A stretch of 10,318 bases of DNA from assembly GCA_016207225.1 (NCBI GenBank), contig JACQQB010000007.1, forward strand, positions 1 to 10,318, given 5' to 3'. A program made the position numbers and the translations under genes. This DNA comes from Microcaldota archaeon. Its GTDB lineage: Archaea > Micrarchaeota > Micrarchaeia > Burarchaeales > JACQQB01. Each line of letters opens with the position of its first letter. The stretch's first letter is position 1. Below, piece by piece: positions 6,617-10,318 of this stretch. The notes beneath the pieces were generated by a model. The model was not told where the DNA came from. It saw nothing but the letters and a program-made list of their open reading frames with translations, and did not search any database.

Positions 6617-6653
6617 AGATTACCTATACAACCTAGCGACCAGTGCTGGTAAT

Positions 6654-9600
6654 ATGGTATTTATAAATAGGATCCAAGCTAAAGGCTTCAAGTCTTTCAA
6701 ACTTCTAGATATCGCCTTGAATAAAAATTATATCTGCTTAGCTGGGCCAAATGGTTCTGGAAAAAGTAACATCTGCGATGCGATAAGATTTGGTTTGGGT
6801 GAAAGCAGGCTAAAAACGCTTAGGGCTAAAAAAGTAAGTGATCTGATAATGCAGACTAATGATAAGGCTGAGATACTAATTACTTTGAATGGAGGAAAGG
6901 AACAAACAATAAAAAGAGCAATTAGAAGAGATGGCAAGACTCTGTACAAACTCAATGGCGAGAGAATGACACGCACTAATTTGCTCGACGCACTAATTCC
7001 ACTAGGCATAGATGTTGGCGGGCATAATATAATAGCCCAGGGTGAAGTGCAGAGAATTGTGGAAATGAATGCCAAACAAAGGAGAGAGATAATAGACAGA
7101 ATATCTGGAATAGCTGAATTTGATGATAAGAGAGATGAGGCGTTGTCTGAGTTGGCAAAAGTGGAACAGAAGATAAGTGATGCAAATATAGTTTTAAAAG
7201 AAAGGGAAGGTTTACTCACGGAGTTAGAGAGGGATAAGGAGGATGCAACGAAGCATCAGGATATAACCGAAGAACTGCACAGACTAAAGGGCTCTAGAAT
7301 TTATATTGAGTTAAAGAGTGTAGATGAAGAGCATACCAAGGCAAGTGGGAAATATCTTGAAATAAAAAACGAGATTGAGAAAATTGAGAACACGATTAAA
7401 TCCATCGATGACAAGATTGCAGAGATAAACAAAAGAAAGGAGCAAATCGTAAACGAAATAAACACCAAGGGACAGAGGGACAGCACATATAGAGAAATAG
7501 AGGCTTTAAGGGCCAATGTCAGTATTGACGAGAATAAAAAAACAGATAAGGAAGCGGCAGTGCAAAAGGTAAAGGAACGGGAAGCAATTCTCAGAAGTGA
7601 AGAGAAAGAACTGGATGACAGGCTTAAGCAGATAAATGAAGAACTTAGCGACATTTCCAAGCAGATTGGACAGGCTAAGAGTGCGATTGAGAAAAAGAAA
7701 AAAGAGATTCAGGCATTGCAAGGCAATTTAGGTCAGAAAAGCAAAGACTTCAAGACTGTTAAGGAAAATTATGATTCTATTGAAGGTGAGAGCGAGGGGA
7801 AAAAAGAAAGATTGCATATTCTGGAACAAGAACTTTCAAACATAAAGGTTGCTATAGAGCTAAAATCAAAGGAACTTGAGAGAATTGAGCAGGAGATAGG
7901 GGTAAAAAATGATGAGTCAGTCAGAATTTCCAAGGAACTGGACAGATGTAAGAAACAAGTGGAGGAAATGGAAAGCCAGTTTAAGAGAGTAGATGAAAAC
8001 GAAAAGGAACTGATAGGAACTAAGGAAGAGCTTGGTAAAAAAACATTAGAATTAAAGGAAAGATTGGCAGTGGTAAAATCCAGAACTTTAGGCAAGAATA
8101 TAAATGACGGAGTGAATTTTGTCCTGCAATTAAGGGATGCTAAGTCTGTGGCAAACATCTACGGTACAATAAATGAACTAATGAGTTTTAAGCCCGAGCA
8201 TGCCATAGCAATTGAAGCTGCCGTTGGCCAGAGGCTCAATTACATCATAGTTAAGGATATAGATACAGCCAGTAAGGCAATTTCCGAGTTAAAGATAAAG
8301 AAAGCAGGTAGGTGTACATTCATACCGTTAGATATGGAAATTGGGTCAAAAGAAAAGTCAGATAGGCAGTCTAAGTCAAAAGGTGTTATCGGTTATTTAG
8401 TTGACCTCATAAAGTTCGATAAAAGATATTACAGTGCCATCAGTTATGCTTTTGGAGATACTCTTCTGGTTGAGGATCTAGAGGCAACCAAAAAAATAGG
8501 AATTGGAAAAGTTAGGATGGTAACGCTTGAAGGTGATCTGTTAGAGGTATCAGGAATAGTTACTGGTGGGATATTCAGATCCAAATTCTTCCTGGCTGAT
8601 AAAAAAGAAGCTGAGAAACTGGAAGAAGAGCTTAAGGAATGTGAAACTAAAGATGATGCAATAGTCAATAATCTCTCAAAATTGAAACTAGAACTTGCAA
8701 AAGATAGGAAACTGAAGGCGGAAGTAGAAGTTAAGGCCAAGAGTCTTGAGATGGAACTAAGGAATATAGAGGAAAAAGAAAGCAGAGAGGAAGCCAAAAA
8801 GCAATTGATAGAAAACATAGAGCAGGAGATTAACTTAAAGAAAAGGGAGAGTGAGAAAAAGCAGAAAGAGATCGATTCGCTTAAAAAAGTTTTAGAGGAC
8901 TTGAATGAAAAAAAAGAAATCCTAAAAAATGAGTTTGAGCTTGTTAGTGGAAGTGGTAATGAAGTCATAAGCAACTTGGATAAAGAGATTAATGAACTTA
9001 TAATCATTGACAATTCATCGAAGAGTAAATTAGAGGGGAAGGAAGCTGAAAGAAGTTTGATTGAAAGACGACATGGTGAAGTAAAAAATGAATTGTCTGC
9101 GCTTGGCAATGAGATTAAGGAGCACAGTGGAGAAATTGATAGATTGAAGGCAGGCATGGCAGCAAAAGGTAAGGAACTTAAGGAGAAGGAAGAATCAATC
9201 AAGGCAGTTAGCAAAGAACTGGAGAAGTTGTTTTCTGAAAGAAACAAACTTGAAAAAGAAGTTGAAAAGCTAGCAAATGAACGGGGTAAGTGCATCTATA
9301 ACAATGAAAAATTGTTTAAGGAATCAACTAAGTTAGAGGTTGTCAAGGGTACTTCAGAAGCTAGGCTGACTGATCTGAAAGCGGAGTATGCTAATTATGA
9401 TGGCATAAAGCCACTGGAATTAAGCAAGGATGAGCTGGATGAAAAAATTAACGGAACGGAAAAGGAATTGCAAGCATTAGGAAATGTTAATTTAAAGGCT
9501 CCGGAGTTATATGAGGAAAAGAAAAAGGACATCCATGAGATAAAGGAAAAAGCTGAAAAATTGGAAGAAGAGAGAAAATCGGTTTTAAGGATGATCGATG

Positions 9601-10061
9601 AGATTGAGCTAAAGAAAAAGGATATTTTCATGCAGACATTTAAGGTCGTAAATGATAATTTCAGAAACTTGTTTACACATGTGATGAAAGGAGAAGGAAT
9701 GCTCTTATTGGAAAAGCCAGAGGACATATTCATCAGTGGCTTGTTGCTCAAGGTCAAGGTTAACAACACCGAAAAATACCTGGAATCAATGTCAGGTGGT
9801 GAAAAATCCCTGCTAGCTTTAGTATTCATATTTGCAATTCAGATGTATAAACCTGCACCATTCTATATTTTGGATGAGGCAGAAGCTGCATTGGATAAAG
9901 AAAATAGCCAAAAGCTAGCTAATTTATTAAAGGAGCTTGCAAAAACAACGCAGTTTATTGTAGTGACCCACAATGATGCAGTGCTTGCATCGGCAGATTT
10001 GGCAATTGGGGTTACAATGACTAAAGAAGGTTCAAAAATAGTAGGGGTAAACCTAACGTGA
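6654..10061 (+). CDS. smc: chromosome segregation/condensation ATPase SMC
   Basis: Structural maintenance of chromosomes protein: a homodimeric DNA-entrapping ATPase for chromosome organisation and segregation. 1135 residues, slightly short of the common ~1150-1200. N-terminal head: the start resembles 'MYIxxxxxKGFKSF', Walker A GPNGSGKSN at 31-39. First coiled coil about 165-475, dense in Glu and Lys. Hinge about 478-640, ending in the glycine motif 'SGIVTGG' typical of SMC hinges. Second coiled coil about 645-1010. C-terminal head: signature MSGGE at 1046-1050, Walker B FYILDEAEAALD at 1070-1081 with the catalytic Glu, and H-loop VVTHND near 1103-1108. The hinge and the absence of a CxxC hook exclude Rad50. 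The usual kleisin partner gene scpA is not immediately downstream. The start has only a weak GGT before it. Confidence 0.97.
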   Translation: MVFINRIQAKGFKSFKLLDIALNKNYICLAGPNGSGKSNICDAIRFGLGESRLKTLRAKKVSDLIMQTNDKAEILITLNGGKEQTIKRAIRRDGKTLYKLNGERMTRTNLLDALIPLGIDVGGHNIIAQGEVQRIVEMNAKQRREIIDRISGIAEFDDKRDEALSELAKVEQKISDANIVLKEREGLLTELERDKEDATKHQDITEELHRLKGSRIYIELKSVDEEHTKASGKYLEIKNEIEKIENTIKSIDDKIAEINKRKEQIVNEINTKGQRDSTYREIEALRANVSIDENKKTDKEAAVQKVKEREAILRSEEKELDDRLKQINEELSDISKQIGQAKSAIEKKKKEIQALQGNLGQKSKDFKTVKENYDSIEGESEGKKERLHILEQELSNIKVAIELKSKELERIEQEIGVKNDESVRISKELDRCKKQVEEMESQFKRVDENEKELIGTKEELGKKTLELKERLAVVKSRTLGKNINDGVNFVLQLRDAKSVANIYGTINELMSFKPEHAIAIEAAVGQRLNYIIVKDIDTASKAISELKIKKAGRCTFIPLDMEIGSKEKSDRQSKSKGVIGYLVDLIKFDKRYYSAISYAFGDTLLVEDLEATKKIGIGKVRMVTLEGDLLEVSGIVTGGIFRSKFFLADKKEAEKLEEELKECETKDDAIVNNLSKLKLELAKDRKLKAEVEVKAKSLEMELRNIEEKESREEAKKQLIENIEQEINLKKRESEKKQKEIDSLKKVLEDLNEKKEILKNEFELVSGSGNEVISNLDKEINELIIIDNSSKSKLEGKEAERSLIERRHGEVKNELSALGNEIKEHSGEIDRLKAGMAAKGKELKEKEESIKAVSKELEKLFSERNKLEKEVEKLANERGKCIYNNEKLFKESTKLEVVKGTSEARLTDLKAEYANYDGIKPLELSKDELDEKINGTEKELQALGNVNLKAPELYEEKKKDIHEIKEKAEKLEEERKSVLRMIDEIELKKKDIFMQTFKVVNDNFRNLFTHVMKGEGMLLLEKPEDIFISGLLLKVKVNNTEKYLESMSGGEKSLLALVFIFAIQMYKPAPFYILDEAEAALDKENSQKLANLLKELAKTTQFIVVTHNDAVLASADLAIGVTMTKEGSKIVGVNLT

Positions 10062-10065
10062 TTTC

Positions 10066-10318
10066 TTGGATAGGGTTAAGGACTTTTTTAAAAAGAATGA
10101 GATAGGGGATTTACTTTTAATTAATGGTGATGCTGCCAGGGATATGAATCCAAATTTCTATTATTTTGCAGAGCATGAATTGGACAATGCTTTTTTGTTA
10201 CTAAGAGAAGGTGAAGACCCGTTGCTTTTCCTTACACCATTAAATTATGAATATGCAAAAAAAGTAATGGACATACACCTCCAGAAATATAAGGGTAAGG
10301 AGATCTGGGAGAAACTGA
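10066..10318 (+). CDS. probable M24-family (Xaa-Pro) peptidase, N-terminal part, 3' end outside window
   Basis: The frame is open from just after smc to the window end (84 codons seen). The product has an alpha/beta pattern like the creatinase N-terminal domain of Xaa-Pro dipeptidases/aminopeptidases: an opening helix 'DFFKKNEIGDLLLING', then 'DMNPNFYYFAEHELDNAFLLL' (compare 'd.N..YlTG'), then 'EDPLLFLTPLNYEYAKK'. The metal-binding catalytic domain would lie beyond the window, so enzyme activity is inferred, not seen. The likely start is TTG 10066, four bases after the smc stop; an in-frame stop at 10054-10056 rules out starts further upstream. CGTG 5 nt before the TTG resembles the GGTG-N5 pattern of other genes. 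The first in-frame ATG lies far inside the conserved region. Probably translated from the smc transcript. Confidence 0.7.
   Translation, partial: MDRVKDFFKKNEIGDLLLINGDAARDMNPNFYYFAEHELDNAFLLLREGEDPLLFLTPLNYEYAKKVMDIHLQKYKGKEIWEKL

Noticed and set aside
6639..6650. ACCAGTGCTGGT inverted repeat before smc as an operator
   Set aside because: Arms of only 5 nt with a mismatched centre; this occurs often by chance and has no partner copy elsewhere in the window.
6728..9829. Several long open frames on the minus strand inside smc, rich in Ser, Phe and Leu
   Set aside because: They mirror Glu/Lys-rich coiled-coil codons (GAA/AAG read antisense as TTC/CTT). No family similarity, no start signals, and smc itself is certain.
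6654..10061. Rad50 instead of SMC
   Set aside because: There is no CxxC zinc hook; a ~160-residue hinge with a glycine motif sits between the coiled coils.

Overview
This is AT-rich, very compact archaeal DNA. The assignment rests on gene content: an Lhr-type helicase, the archaeal D-aminoacyl-tRNA deacylase DtdA, the archaeal NMN adenylyltransferase NadM, the diphthamide ligase Dph6 and an archaeal-type SMC. It is supported by TATA-like boxes about 25-28 nt before several start codons that lack a Shine-Dalgarno (SD) sequence, the layout of leaderless archaeal genes. Short intergenic gaps, abutting stops and GTG/TTG starts fit a small archaeal genome. A DPANN-type lineage (Micrarchaeota or Diapherotrites, for example) is a guess that the sequence alone cannot confirm.

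Layout: the 3' part of lhr (1-990, +) is followed by dtdA (1016-1804, +). Next is a minus-strand operon, lemA then htpX (3277 down to 1835), convergent with dtdA. Divergent from lemA is a probable 80-residue membrane protein (3327-3569, +). It runs tail-to-tail, with a 1-nt gap, into a predicted lipoprotein with a repetitive Tyr/Asn tail (4644 down to 3571, -). Divergent from the lipoprotein is nadM (4722-5234, +), followed by a Pro/Gln-rich single-pass membrane protein (5261-5935, +). Its stop codon overlaps that of convergent dph6 (6585 down to 5932, -). Divergent from dph6 is smc (6654-10061, +), and just after it starts a probable M24-family peptidase (10066 to the window end, +).

Functionally there are two groups. 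One is housekeeping information processing: Lhr (helicase), DtdA (tRNA chirality proofreading), NadM (NAD synthesis), Dph6 (EF-2 modification) and SMC (chromosome structure). The other, roughly 1835-4644, is envelope-related: LemA, the membrane protease HtpX, a tiny two-helix membrane protein and a lipoprotein. The membrane protein after nadM adds a fifth envelope gene nearby.

Three divergent pairs (lemA/80-aa gene, lipoprotein/nadM, dph6/smc) have intergenic regions of only about 50-80 nt with TATA-like boxes usable in both directions. Several starts carry GGTG exactly 5 nt before the start codon, and this decides the starts of lemA, the lipoprotein and the 5261 gene. No RNA gene, mobile element, CRISPR array or clear terminator was seen, and no gene-free stretch exceeds 100 bases.
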